This document shows, in pieces, positions 9,431 to 17,537 of a stretch of DNA of 64,000 nt. The DNA is taken from assembly GCA_947382625.1 (NCBI GenBank), contig CANDAG010000010.1, forward strand, positions 1 through 64,000, read 5' to 3'. A program made the position numbers and the translations under genes. Position 1 is the stretch's first letter. Every line of letters starts with the position of its first letter. The DNA comes from an uncultured Lachnospiraceae bacterium (GTDB lineage: Bacteria > Bacillota > Clostridia > Lachnospirales > Lachnospiraceae). The notes under the pieces were generated by a model. It was not told the DNA's origin and made no database searches. It saw nothing but the letters and a program-made list of their open reading frames with translations.

Positions 9431-10639
9431 ATGGACAAGCCGGCAATATGCGGGGGAAATCCCGTTCGTGATCAGAAGATATTTTATGGACATCAGTACA
9501 TTGACGAGGCCGATATACAGGCAGTGACGGAGGTCTTACGGAGCGATTATCTTACCTGCGGCCCCAAGATCAGGGAGTTAGAGGATAAGCTTTGTCAGAT
9601 AACCGGTGCGAAATATGCGGTGGCATGCAGTAACGGTACGGCAGCCCTGCATCTGGCAGCGCTTGCGGCAGGTATCGGGGAAGGGGATGAGGTGATCACC
9701 ACACCCATAACCTTTGCGGCTTCGGCAAACTGCGCTCTTTACTGCGGTGCTAAACCGGTTTTTGCCGATATTAACGAGGAAACCTACAACATAGATCCTG
9801 AGCAGGTAAAAGCGCTTACCAATGAAAAGACCAAAGCAATGGTGGCGGTAGACTATACAGGGCAGTCCGTAGAGCTGGATGAGCTTCTGGCTCACTGCCG
9901 GGAGAAGGGGCTGGTACTCATTGAGGACGGAGCCCATGTGATCGGTACCCGCTATAAAGGAAAATGCAATGGATCCATTGCAGATATGACCACCTTAAGC
10001 TTCCATCCGGTTAAAACAGTTACCTGTGGGGAAGGCGGCGCAGTGCTCACCAACAGCAGGGAATATTACGATAAGCTGCTTTTGTACCGGACCCACGGCA
10101 TCACCCGGGAAGAGGAGCTTCTGGAGCATGAGCCGGACGGCCCCTGGTATTATGAACAGCTTACCCTTGGCTTTAACTATCGTCTGACGGATATCCAGGC
10201 GGCGCTTTTGATCAGCCAGCTGGACAAGCTTCCTCTTTTTTCGGCCAGAAGAAAGGAAATCGTCAGGGCGTATGATGAGGCCTTCGGAAAGCTGCCCCAG
10301 ATCATTGTGCAGAAGGAAATACCGGAATCGGATACCACAAGGCATCTGTATATTCTCCGTCTTGACCTTACAAAGCTGCGCATTGGCAGGAAGGAGTTCT
10401 TTGAGGCTCTTGGTGCAGAGAATGTGTGCTGTAACGTCCATTATATCCCTACCTATTATTTTCCGTATTATGAGAGGCTGGGATACCGTAAGGGGTTATG
10501 TCCTAAGGCGGAGAAGCTGTATGAGGAGATCATCAGCCTGCCTCTTTATTATGCCATGACAGATCAGGACGTGCAGGATGTGATAAAGGCGGTGACCAAG
10601 GTGGCGGAATATTTTGCTCTGACGGAGAATTCTAAATGA
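9431..10639 (+). CDS. pseC: PseC-like UDP-4-keto-6-deoxy-HexNAc aminotransferase
   Basis: 402 residues, DegT/DnrJ/EryC1 (AHBA) aminotransferase family. PLP lysine is K195 in SFHPVKTVTCGEGGA, the form typical of PseC; the N-terminal FYGHQYIDEADIQAV and the SDYLTCGP segment also fit. PseC converts the 4-keto product of PseB into UDP-4-amino-4,6-dideoxy-L-AltNAc in pseudaminic acid synthesis. AGGAGG ends 5 bases before the ATG. It overlaps the next gene by 4 bases (ATGA). A PseB (inverting 4,6-dehydratase) gene was not found in the window. Confidence 0.88.
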   Translation: MDKPAICGGNPVRDQKIFYGHQYIDEADIQAVTEVLRSDYLTCGPKIRELEDKLCQITGAKYAVACSNGTAALHLAALAAGIGEGDEVITTPITFAASANCALYCGAKPVFADINEETYNIDPEQVKALTNEKTKAMVAVDYTGQSVELDELLAHCREKGLVLIEDGAHVIGTRYKGKCNGSIADMTTLSFHPVKTVTCGEGGAVLTNSREYYDKLLLYRTHGITREEELLEHEPDGPWYYEQLTLGFNYRLTDIQAALLISQLDKLPLFSARRKEIVRAYDEAFGKLPQIIVQKEIPESDTTRHLYILRLDLTKLRIGRKEFFEALGAENVCCNVHYIPTYYFPYYERLGYRKGLCPKAEKLYEEIISLPLYYAMTDQDVQDVIKAVTKVAEYFALTENSK

Positions 10640-11676
10640 AACTGAGTGTGATCGTACCTGTTTATAATATGGCAGAGGGGGATAAGCTGACCTGGTGCCT
10701 TGACTCTCTTGTGGGTCAGACTATATCGGACTATGAGATCATTGCGGTGGACGATCATTCCACAGATCATTCTCTGGAGATATTAAGGGACTATGAGAGA
10801 AGGTATCCCCACAAATTTAAGGTGATAGCATCTCCTGTCAACAAAAGACAGGGAGGAGCAAAGAATCTCGGGCTTGCCAGGGCTAAGGGAGAGTGGATCG
10901 GATTTATCGACAGCGATGACTGGGTGACCTCAGATTATTACGAAAAGCTTCTGACTCTGGCGGATAAGACAGGGGCGGACATGGTGGGATGTGATTATCA
11001 TCTGACCTGTGAGCACAGTATGGAGATCGGCCGGGTGGTACCCAACAACAAGCCTTCCCAGGCAGGGAAATTGACCAGAGAAAAATACCGGTCGCTGATC
11101 CTGGACAGCGGCAGTCTTGTGGTAAAAATCTACAGGCGGCACATCATCCTGGATCATCCCAACCGTTTTCCGGAGAACATTTTTTATGAGGACAACGCCA
11201 TCAGCAATTCCTGGATGCTTCGGGCAAAGTATTTTGCGTATTTGCAGGAGCCCCTTTACTATTACTATCAGCATGATACCTCCACAGTCCACACGATCAC
11301 GAAGGAACGCTGTCAGGACCGGATGGAGGCAGCAAGGGTCATGGTAAGAGAGGCCAGGGAGTTTGGATATCTGGAGGAATATTATCCGGAAATCGAAAGC
11401 AGCTTTACCACATTATTTTATGTGAATACATTATTTACGTATATGGCCGGGGTAAAAAAGAAAGAGCCTGGCTTTGTGAAGGCGATCGGGAAGGAGATGC
11501 GGGAGACCTTTCCGGGCTTTATGGACAATCCTTATTATCAGGAGCGGGTGCACGAGGAAGAGCGGAAGCTGATCCGCATGCACATGAAATCTCCCCTGTA
11601 TTTTATGCTGTATTACAGGCTGTTGTGGGGATATAGAAATCTCAGAAAGAAGCTTTCGCGGAGGGGACAGGTTTGA
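10636..11676 (+). CDS. Family 2 glycosyltransferase
   Basis: 346 residues. GT-A fold signs: N-terminal LSVIVPVYNMAEG, the IIAVDDHSTDHS nucleotide-binding segment near residue 40, and the metal-binding FIDSDDW near 95. There are no obvious membrane helices. It lies in a 4-base overlap with pseC and shares its stop region with the ATP-grasp gene, so the three are translationally coupled. Donor and acceptor cannot be told from sequence; the position suggests transfer of, or onto, the sugar made by this operon. Confidence 0.85.
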   Translation: MKLSVIVPVYNMAEGDKLTWCLDSLVGQTISDYEIIAVDDHSTDHSLEILRDYERRYPHKFKVIASPVNKRQGGAKNLGLARAKGEWIGFIDSDDWVTSDYYEKLLTLADKTGADMVGCDYHLTCEHSMEIGRVVPNNKPSQAGKLTREKYRSLILDSGSLVVKIYRRHIILDHPNRFPENIFYEDNAISNSWMLRAKYFAYLQEPLYYYYQHDTSTVHTITKERCQDRMEAARVMVREAREFGYLEEYYPEIESSFTTLFYVNTLFTYMAGVKKKEPGFVKAIGKEMRETFPGFMDNPYYQERVHEEERKLIRMHMKSPLYFMLYYRLLWGYRNLRKKLSRRGQV

Positions 11677-12881
11677 AGGCAGCAATTATAGGCGCCAGCG
11701 GGGAGGCGCTCCATACCATCAAAAAGGCCCATGAGTACGGCCTTAAGGTGACCGCCTTGGACGGCGATCCCGGGGCGCCCGGGCTGAAGGCGGCAGATCG
11801 CTCTATAGTGGCGGATATTTCCGATGAAGCTCTGGTGATAGAGACCTTGAAGAAGGAGAAACCGGATTTTTTGCTGACGGTTCCCATCGGAAGGTATTTG
11901 ACCACCACAGGGGCGGCCAATGACGCCCTGGGGCTTCCCGGACTTAGCCGGGAAATGGCGGTTTTGTGTACGGATAAGCTCCGGTTCCATGAAAGGCTTA
12001 AGAAGGACGGACTGCGGCAGTGCCGATGCTATGAATGGGATGGAAGCAGGATCAGGGCGGCGGAAGGCGGCGCCTGTGAAGAGGTGGAGAGCTTCCTGGA
12101 GAAGTCTGCAATCTCTTTTCCGGCAATCCTGAAGCCCAGGTACGGCTCCGGCAGCAGAGGCATCCATATGGCTCTGGACAAAGAGCAGCTGGCCGGTGCG
12201 CTTGAGAAGACCGGGGAAGAGCCCTACGTGCTGGAGGAGTGTATTGACGGGGAGGAGTATGGCGTTGACGGGGCAGTGACTGAGAAGGGATTCCAGATGG
12301 TGCTGCTGCGCAGGAAGGAAAATACACCGCTGCCGGCCAGACAGGCAGTGGGATATTTCTCGGTACAGCCTTCGGAGGAATTCTGGCAGCAGGTAAACGG
12401 ATATATGGCCAGGGCAGTGGCGTGCCTGGGCCTGCGAGAGTGCCTGCTGCATGCAGATATTATCAGGAGTGCAAAGGGTCCTTTTGCTATTGAGCTTTCG
12501 GCAAGGCCCTCCGGCCATAATCTTCATAATCTGTTTACGCCCTTATGTACCGGTGTGGATATGGCCGGGGAATACATCAAATACAGAATGGGAATTCCCT
12601 GTGATTTTGCGCCGCGCAGTACGAAGAAAATGATGATCCATTATTTTGATCTTGAGGGGAAGGTTGTCTATGTGCCGGACCGGGAGCAGGCAGAAGAGAC
12701 CCTCAGCTCCGGGGCAAAGCTTCTGGCATGGCAGTGCAGCATAAGGGAAGGCGAAGAATTAGGAAGAGCCTCGGACGGGCATTCCCTTATGGGGCGGGGC
12801 TATTTTGTGCTGGAAGGTGGCGATGAGGCTTCCCTTAAGACGCAGGGGGAGAGGGTCAAGGGGCTGTTTCTGAAAAAGTGA
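11673..12881 (+). CDS. ATP-grasp carboxylate-amine ligase-like protein
   Basis: 402 residues, starting at a TTG (11673) overlapping the previous stop, with GAGGGGACAG upstream. N-terminal preATP-grasp Rossmann part (AAIIGASGEALHTI), then ATP-grasp signs: FPAILKPRYGSGSRGIHM near residue 150, VLEECIDGEEYGVDG near 190, and the metal-binding FAIELSARPSGHNLHNL near 275. Family members join a carboxylate to an amine or thiol through an acyl-phosphate. Its coupling to an aminotransferase gene (pseC) suggests that it may attach an amino acid or other acid to the new sugar amine; this is inference. It could instead act on a side-chain precursor. Confidence 0.8.
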   Translation: MKAAIIGASGEALHTIKKAHEYGLKVTALDGDPGAPGLKAADRSIVADISDEALVIETLKKEKPDFLLTVPIGRYLTTTGAANDALGLPGLSREMAVLCTDKLRFHERLKKDGLRQCRCYEWDGSRIRAAEGGACEEVESFLEKSAISFPAILKPRYGSGSRGIHMALDKEQLAGALEKTGEEPYVLEECIDGEEYGVDGAVTEKGFQMVLLRRKENTPLPARQAVGYFSVQPSEEFWQQVNGYMARAVACLGLRECLLHADIIRSAKGPFAIELSARPSGHNLHNLFTPLCTGVDMAGEYIKYRMGIPCDFAPRSTKKMMIHYFDLEGKVVYVPDREQAEETLSSGAKLLAWQCSIREGEELGRASDGHSLMGRGYFVLEGGDEASLKTQGERVKGLFLKK

Positions 12882-12929
12882 GAAGACCTGTAAAGGAATT
12901 TCGGGTGTTTTGAACACTTGTTTCGAACA

Positions 12930-14087
12930 CTACATTTCTTCCAGCGCTTTTGCAATCCGGAGCGCGCCGTTTCCGTCCACCAGTTTCCGCATGGCTTTGT
13001 GGGCGGCGACTCTTGCAGCGTAGGAAGCCTGTCCGGAATCCTCTTGCCCTGACATAGTGGACACAAATTCCATAAAGGGCCGCATCAGCCCTTCGGAGGG
13101 CTGACGGATATCTCCGGCACAGGGAATGGCGCCGGCAGCCTCAAAGGCTTTTGCGGCAGTAAGCTGATTGTCCGCCATGGTAAAGCTTAGGGAGGGGATA
13201 CCCAGAGAGCACAATTCATATAAGGTGGTTCCGGCGGCGGAGATGGCCAGGTCGCAGTCCCGCATCAGGGAGCTCATATCTGTCACGTTTTCGTGAAGCT
13301 TCAAAAGCCGGGGAAAAGGAAAGGTGTCTGCCAGTTCAAAAAGAGCTGTTCTGTCTGTATTTAATTTCCCTATTACAATATGAATGGTAATGCCTGCAGA
13401 AGAAAAGGGCCATGAGGAGGGATCCTCCATGACAGCCTTAAGAAAGCGGAGGCAAAAGTGAAAGGGATCACTGCCGCCGGTGGTGATCAGAAGATTTTTG
13501 ACCTGCCTTTTGATCCATAAGCCGTCTTGCGAAGGGTGGCGGCGTCTGATGGAGGCAGGACGGCTTTGGAACTGCCTGCGCAGCGGAGTATAAGCAGCGC
13601 CTAAAAGCAGGCGGCCCACATTTTGGTAGGCTGCTCTGTAAGAGGGTAACAGGCTATCAGGGATCACATCGTAGTTGACCAGCAGATCCACAGGATAGTC
13701 AAAGAGCTGCAGATCATCCAGATAGGCAGTCTTTGCCAGGGGCCTTAAGGATGTGAGGTAATGCTCTGTCACATAGTAGGAGTCTAAAAGGTAGACAGGT
13801 CTTTCAGGCAGAGAACCAAGGAGCGCAAGTACCTCCGGCAGCTCCTGCTCCAGGTGATCATAGACGGCGGTCTTTAAGGAGATGACCCGGAAGGAACCCT
13901 CTCCGTGGGAAGGAGTACCTGATAAGGAGTCAAATAAAGAGCGGCTTTCTCCCTCAGAAACCAGAAAACACACGTCCATGCCAAGGCTTTTGCAGGCCTC
14001 TGCGATGGAAAGACAGCGCATCAGGTGGCCGGAGGCGATTTGGGAATTTGCGTCTGTGCGGATATAGATCAATCGATGAGTTCCCAT
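12930..14087 (-). CDS. pseG: PseG-like UDP-sugar hydrolase
   Basis: 385 residues. GT-B-like fold hydrolase that removes UDP from 2,4-diacetamido-2,4,6-trideoxy-L-altrose in pseudaminic acid synthesis. The sequence has the family opening IYIRTDANSQIASGHLMRC with the catalytic-type H21, the LYELCSLGIPSLSF segment near 290 and a MADNQLTAAKAF motif. Its start overlaps the end of pseI by 19 bases. It is the last gene of the - strand pse operon and converges on the ATP-grasp gene; the 48-base gap holds only a small GTGTT/AACAC inverted pair. Confidence 0.85.
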   Translation of the reverse strand: MGTHRLIYIRTDANSQIASGHLMRCLSIAEACKSLGMDVCFLVSEGESRSLFDSLSGTPSHGEGSFRVISLKTAVYDHLEQELPEVLALLGSLPERPVYLLDSYYVTEHYLTSLRPLAKTAYLDDLQLFDYPVDLLVNYDVIPDSLLPSYRAAYQNVGRLLLGAAYTPLRRQFQSRPASIRRRHPSQDGLWIKRQVKNLLITTGGSDPFHFCLRFLKAVMEDPSSWPFSSAGITIHIVIGKLNTDRTALFELADTFPFPRLLKLHENVTDMSSLMRDCDLAISAAGTTLYELCSLGIPSLSFTMADNQLTAAKAFEAAGAIPCAGDIRQPSEGLMRPFMEFVSTMSGQEDSGQASYAARVAAHKAMRKLVDGNGALRIAKALEEM

Positions 14088-15121
14088 TTAAGAGGCGTTC
14101 CTTTCTTTAAAAAGGTTTTTGCTTTTTTGCCTAATACTTCTTCATAATACATGGTATGGAGCCCGTCTGCGGGTCGGATGGAACGGATATTCTGAGGGGT
14201 CAGAGTCTCGCCGGCAGGAATGTCTTCCGCGACGAAAAGGGACCGGGAGTCTCCCCGTTCCAGCTTTTGGGTTTCTGTGAGATGATATTCACTGCTGCCC
14301 AATGCTTTTTCCATGATACGGATATCCCGTACCATTTGGGCAAATTCCTCCGGCTCCATGGAAAAGCTTCCGTCGGGACCGCCGTCAGCCCGTCGCAGGG
14401 TCAGGTGCTTTTCTACCATTTTGACGCCCAGGGCCACGGAGGCGGCGGAGACGATAGAGCCCATGGTATGATCGGAAATCCCTGTCAGGCAGTCATAGGT
14501 CTTAGCCAGGGTGGGGATCATGTTTAAGTTCACTTCCTCATAAGGGGTGGGATAGGAGGAAACGCATTTTAAAAGGATCACATTCTCATTTCCTTCCTCC
14601 CGGCAGGTCATAAGGGCCCGCTCAATATCCTCGGGATAAGCGATCCCGGTGGCAAAGATCATGGGTTTGCCAAGCCTCGCCGCCTTACGGATCAGAGGAA
14701 TGTCATTGATCTCGTAGGAAGCGATCTTAAAGGCAGGAACCTTCATCTGTGCAAGAAAATCCACGGAGGTAAGATCGAAGGGGGAGGAAAAGCATTCCAT
14801 TCCCAGCTTATTCGCCTCTTCCATCAGGCGGGGCTGCCATTCCCAGGGGGTATAGGCCTGGCTGTAGAGCCGGTAGAGGGTGGTGCCGTCCCAGATGGTG
14901 CCTTCCTTGATCTGAAAAAGGGGGTCATCGCAGTCAAGAGTGATGCTGTCTGCGGTATAGGTCTGGAGCTTTACCGCATCTGCTCCGGCTTCAGCGGCGG
15001 CATGGACGATCTCCAGCGCCCGTCCGTAATCCTGGTTATGGTTGGCGGAAAGCTCTGCCACCACAAAGACCGGTGAATCCTTGCTAATGGTACGCTTCCC
15101 GATGGTGATTTCCTTCTTCAT
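14069..15121 (-). CDS. pseI: Pseudaminic acid synthase (NeuB family)
   Basis: 350 residues. TIM-barrel NeuB domain (about 1-280) with VAELSANHNQDYGRALEI at the start, the AVKLQTYTADSITLD segment, FKIASYEINDIPLI and the GISDHTMGS motif; then a C-terminal SAF/antifreeze-like domain (SRSLFVAEDIPAGETLTP, about 285-350). The enzyme condenses the free 6-deoxy-diaminohexose with phosphoenolpyruvate to make the nonulosonate. AELSANHN and the 6-deoxy-specific context favour PseI over LegI or sialic acid synthase. It sits between the decarboxylase and pseG. Confidence 0.88.
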   Translation of the reverse strand: MKKEITIGKRTISKDSPVFVVAELSANHNQDYGRALEIVHAAAEAGADAVKLQTYTADSITLDCDDPLFQIKEGTIWDGTTLYRLYSQAYTPWEWQPRLMEEANKLGMECFSSPFDLTSVDFLAQMKVPAFKIASYEINDIPLIRKAARLGKPMIFATGIAYPEDIERALMTCREEGNENVILLKCVSSYPTPYEEVNLNMIPTLAKTYDCLTGISDHTMGSIVSAASVALGVKMVEKHLTLRRADGGPDGSFSMEPEEFAQMVRDIRIMEKALGSSEYHLTETQKLERGDSRSLFVAEDIPAGETLTPQNIRSIRPADGLHTMYYEEVLGKKAKTFLKKGTPLKWELID

Positions 15122-15172
15122 AAGATGTATCGATTCCTTTCCCTGACTGCAGATCAGATCCGCATATTATTC

Positions 15173-15208
15173 TATAGTAAACGACAAAATAGTTTGTCGT
15201 TCACTATA
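15173..15208. repeat. 36-bp palindrome, copy A
   Basis: Near-perfect inverted repeat: TATAGTAAACGACAAA against TTTGTCGTTCACTATA around a short centre. A second copy lies at 45807-45842. On the - strand the copy supplies the end of the decarboxylase gene: codons TAT ATA TAG TGA, i.e. a Tyr-Ile end and two stops in a row. There is no T-run on either side. Confidence 0.85.
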
Positions 15209-16427
15209 TATAATTCAGCTGCAAAAATTCTTCATTTGTCCAGGCTTTTCTTGCGGTAAAAAGAGAGCCGTCTGTATGCTCGATATAAACCGCCGGAAAA
15301 TAATTGATGAACAGGGGACTTAAGCACATGGTATATCCTCCTGCGGTGTCATAGATGACTCTATCGCCGGGGATCAGGGCAATATCATCCCTGATCTCAA
15401 AGAGCCTGTCGTATTCCATACAGGTTGCCCCGCAGACCCACTGATCAGGGATCTTGTTTCTGACAGATGTGTCGGAAACATACTCTATGTGATGGGGATA
15501 TACGTGTCTCGTCACAAGGGGATTTAAATTGGTGCGGCTTCCGTCTGTAACCACAAAATTCCTGCCGCGGATATCCTTCACATCCAGGACGGTGGTTTCA
15601 AAGGTAGTTGCCCTTGAGATCAGGGATACGCCCGGTTCTGCGATTAAAGTGGTCTCCTTCGGGTCAAAGAAGGCGGAAAGCTCCCGGCATATCTCCCTGA
15701 AATAATCCCGATAATCGGGCTTGTCATCCCGGCCGCCAAAGTAGCCGCCTCCCATATCGATATAGGAAAGGGAAAGCCTGTATTCTTTTGCGATCCGGAC
15801 AGCCATCCTGGCCAGAGCCCCGAATACCTGTACCGTCCGGGACTGGGTGGAGGAGTGAAGGTGAAGACCGGCGGCCTGCACGTTAGGAAGTCTTTGCAGA
15901 CGGGAAAGGGCGGTTTCAAGGACGCCGTTTTCATAGCAGTAGCCAAACCGGCCGCCTTCTTCCGCTGCCAGGGTCTCCTCCGGGCAAAGGGCGGCAATGT
16001 CGTAGTTGACCCGGACGCCCACCTTGAAGCGTCGGTTGGGGTAGAGGGCGCTTAATTCCTCCATCCAGTCCAGCTCATAGCCGGAGTCTAAGTTGATATA
16101 GCCTCCTGCAAGCAGAACCGCTTCGAATACCTTGCGGTTTTTGATGGGGCCGTTGTAGATGATATGCTTTTGAGGAAAACCAAGCCTTATGGCCAGGTCA
16201 TATTCTGTCTCTGACACCACCTCTGCATAAAAGCCCTGTTCCTTCAAATAGGTAAGGAGCCAGGGAAGGGAATTGGTCTTGACGGAATATCCGGCAATGG
16301 CATTTCCCCAGTTCTGGGAGAGGGCGTCCTTCAGCAGAGAAATATCGTATAGCAGATCCTTTTCTTTGATGCGGTAAAAGGGTGTATTAAGCTGTTCCTT
16401 TATCATAAGATTATCCAAGCCTTTCAT
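15204..16427 (-). CDS. Alanine-racemase-fold PLP decarboxylase (Orn/DAP decarboxylase family)
   Basis: 407 residues. Fold-type III PLP enzyme: PLP lysine K50 in YSVKTN, the AGLHLHSSTQ segment near 195, the phosphate-binding GGGYFGG near 225, EPGVSL near 270, and the catalytic-type CGATCMEYD (C332). This is the pattern of ornithine/lysine/diaminopimelate and carboxynorspermidine-type decarboxylases. It overlaps pseF by 4 bases (ATGA), so it is part of the pse operon, where such an enzyme is not a standard step. The substrate is unknown. The last two codons and the stop come from a repeated palindrome. Confidence 0.85.
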   Translation of the reverse strand: MKGLDNLMIKEQLNTPFYRIKEKDLLYDISLLKDALSQNWGNAIAGYSVKTNSLPWLLTYLKEQGFYAEVVSETEYDLAIRLGFPQKHIIYNGPIKNRKVFEAVLLAGGYINLDSGYELDWMEELSALYPNRRFKVGVRVNYDIAALCPEETLAAEEGGRFGYCYENGVLETALSRLQRLPNVQAAGLHLHSSTQSRTVQVFGALARMAVRIAKEYRLSLSYIDMGGGYFGGRDDKPDYRDYFREICRELSAFFDPKETTLIAEPGVSLISRATTFETTVLDVKDIRGRNFVVTDGSRTNLNPLVTRHVYPHHIEYVSDTSVRNKIPDQWVCGATCMEYDRLFEIRDDIALIPGDRVIYDTAGGYTMCLSPLFINYFPAVYIEHTDGSLFTARKAWTNEEFLQLNYI

Positions 16428-17131
16428 TCAAACTGATGATCCGGGGAATGGAGCATCCGGTATTTCATTTCGGCCAGTGCCCAATCCTGGGGGGTATCGA
16501 TATCCTGAACCTCCATTTCCGTCAGCACCAGAGGCAGAAGCCGTTCCACGTCGGTAGTCCCTGCCTCCAAAAAGGCTTTGGTACGGCAGGCATAAAACTG
16601 ACCGCAATCATGGTAAATCCGGGGCAGATCCTGACTGCGGGCAGCGGCGTATTCAGGAAACTGCCGTCTGACATACCCCATTTCATCGATCAGGAGTCCC
16701 CGCTGGGGCGGATAGGAAAAGGGAACTACCGGCATTACACTGTCTGCCTCCTCCAACAGCTCCATGGCGCTGCGAAGACGCTCCCCGCTCAAAAAAGGGG
16801 CGGTAGGATAGAGACAGCAGAAGGCTTCAAAGTGCCTGCCTCTGGCCTCATAAGCCTTCAGAACCTCTAAGATCACGTCATCAGTGGAGGCATAATCCCC
16901 GGCGTTTTCCGCTGAGCGGAAAAAGGGGACAAGGGCTCCCGCTGCTATTGCGATCCGGGCAATCTCTTCATCCTCCGTGGAGACCATGATCTCATCAAAG
17001 ACCCCGGCCTCTCTGGCAGCTTCGATGGAGTAACATAAGATAGGCTTTCCGCAGAAGCTTTTTAAGTTTTTGCGGGGGATACGTTTACTGCCTCCCCGGG
17101 CAGTGATGATGGCAAGCTTTTTGCCGTCCAT
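16424..17131 (-). CDS. pseF: PseF-like CMP-nonulosonate cytidylyltransferase
   Basis: 235 residues, acylneuraminate cytidylyltransferase family. Signature AIITARGGSKRIPRKNLK at the N-terminus, EIMVSTEDEEIA near 48, LYPTAPF near 108 and the VQDIDTPQDWALAEMKY C-terminal motif. It activates the nonulosonic acid with CTP to the CMP-sugar. It is the first gene of the - strand operon pseF-decarboxylase-pseI-pseG. Its leader contains a 213-bp inverted-repeat element between the candidate promoter and the start codon. Confidence 0.88.
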   Translation of the reverse strand: MDGKKLAIITARGGSKRIPRKNLKSFCGKPILCYSIEAAREAGVFDEIMVSTEDEEIARIAIAAGALVPFFRSAENAGDYASTDDVILEVLKAYEARGRHFEAFCCLYPTAPFLSGERLRSAMELLEEADSVMPVVPFSYPPQRGLLIDEMGYVRRQFPEYAAARSQDLPRIYHDCGQFYACRTKAFLEAGTTDVERLLPLVLTEMEVQDIDTPQDWALAEMKYRMLHSPDHQFE

Positions 17132-17157
17132 ATAGATAACCTCTTTTCCGGTGAATT

Positions 17158-17370
17158 GTTACTTTTCACAGGCACGCCAGAAAATCAGCCTGGACAGAGG
17201 CAAAGCCCTTAAGGAGCCCTTTCAAAAACGCCGGCGTTTAGCGAGGTTTTGTCGAGCTTAGCGTTCGCTGCTGCAATAAGCGCAGCGTTTGCTTTTGTAG
17301 AGCGAGAGCGTGGCGACGTAGGACTTTGCCTCTGTCCAGGCGTCCTGCTGGCGTACGTGTGAAAAGTAAC
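17158..17370. mobile_element. 213-bp MITE-like inverted-repeat element with 8-bp target duplication
   Basis: Perfect 13-bp ends GTTACTTTTCACA (17158-17170) and TGTGAAAAGTAAC (17358-17370). The arms continue as an imperfect match: ACGCCAG, then an 18-base identical stretch GCCTGGACAGAGGCAAAG, about 50 bp per arm. The centre has further small palindromes, including AAACGCCGGCGTTT. The 8-mer GGTGAATT abuts both ends (17150-17157 and 17371-17378). No ORF of note. It occupies most of the 406-base gap 17132-17537; the remainder holds the pseF promoter and the ABC gene leader. Confidence 0.88.
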
Positions 17371-17390
17371 GGTGAATTTAACCGCTTTAT

Positions 17391-17418
17391 ATTATACACC
17401 ATTATCCATTGCAATCAA
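17391..17418 (-). promoter_or_regulatory. Candidate sigma-A promoter of the pse operon
   Basis: Read on the - strand: TTGATT (17418-17413), 16-base spacer, TATAAT (17396-17391). Transcription would start near 17384 and run through the MITE-like element before pseF. Confidence 0.6.
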
Positions 17419-17537
17419 ACAAAAAACTGTGATAAGATAAGTAGTAACTTTGTCCCGCCTATGGTGATATGCCGGGAAGTGTGATAGAATATACGATATT
17501 GATCTTAGAAAAGAGAGAATGAAAGCTTAATAATATT

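Noticed and set aside
11613..12527. - strand open frame (304 codons) over the ATP-grasp gene
   Set aside because: The + strand has clear ATP-grasp motifs and operon overlap; the antisense frame shows none and is Cys/His/Arg-rich shadow sequence.
12882..12929. Possible terminator between the ATP-grasp gene and pseG
   Set aside because: Only a weak GTGTT/AACAC pair and no T-run; too little to support.
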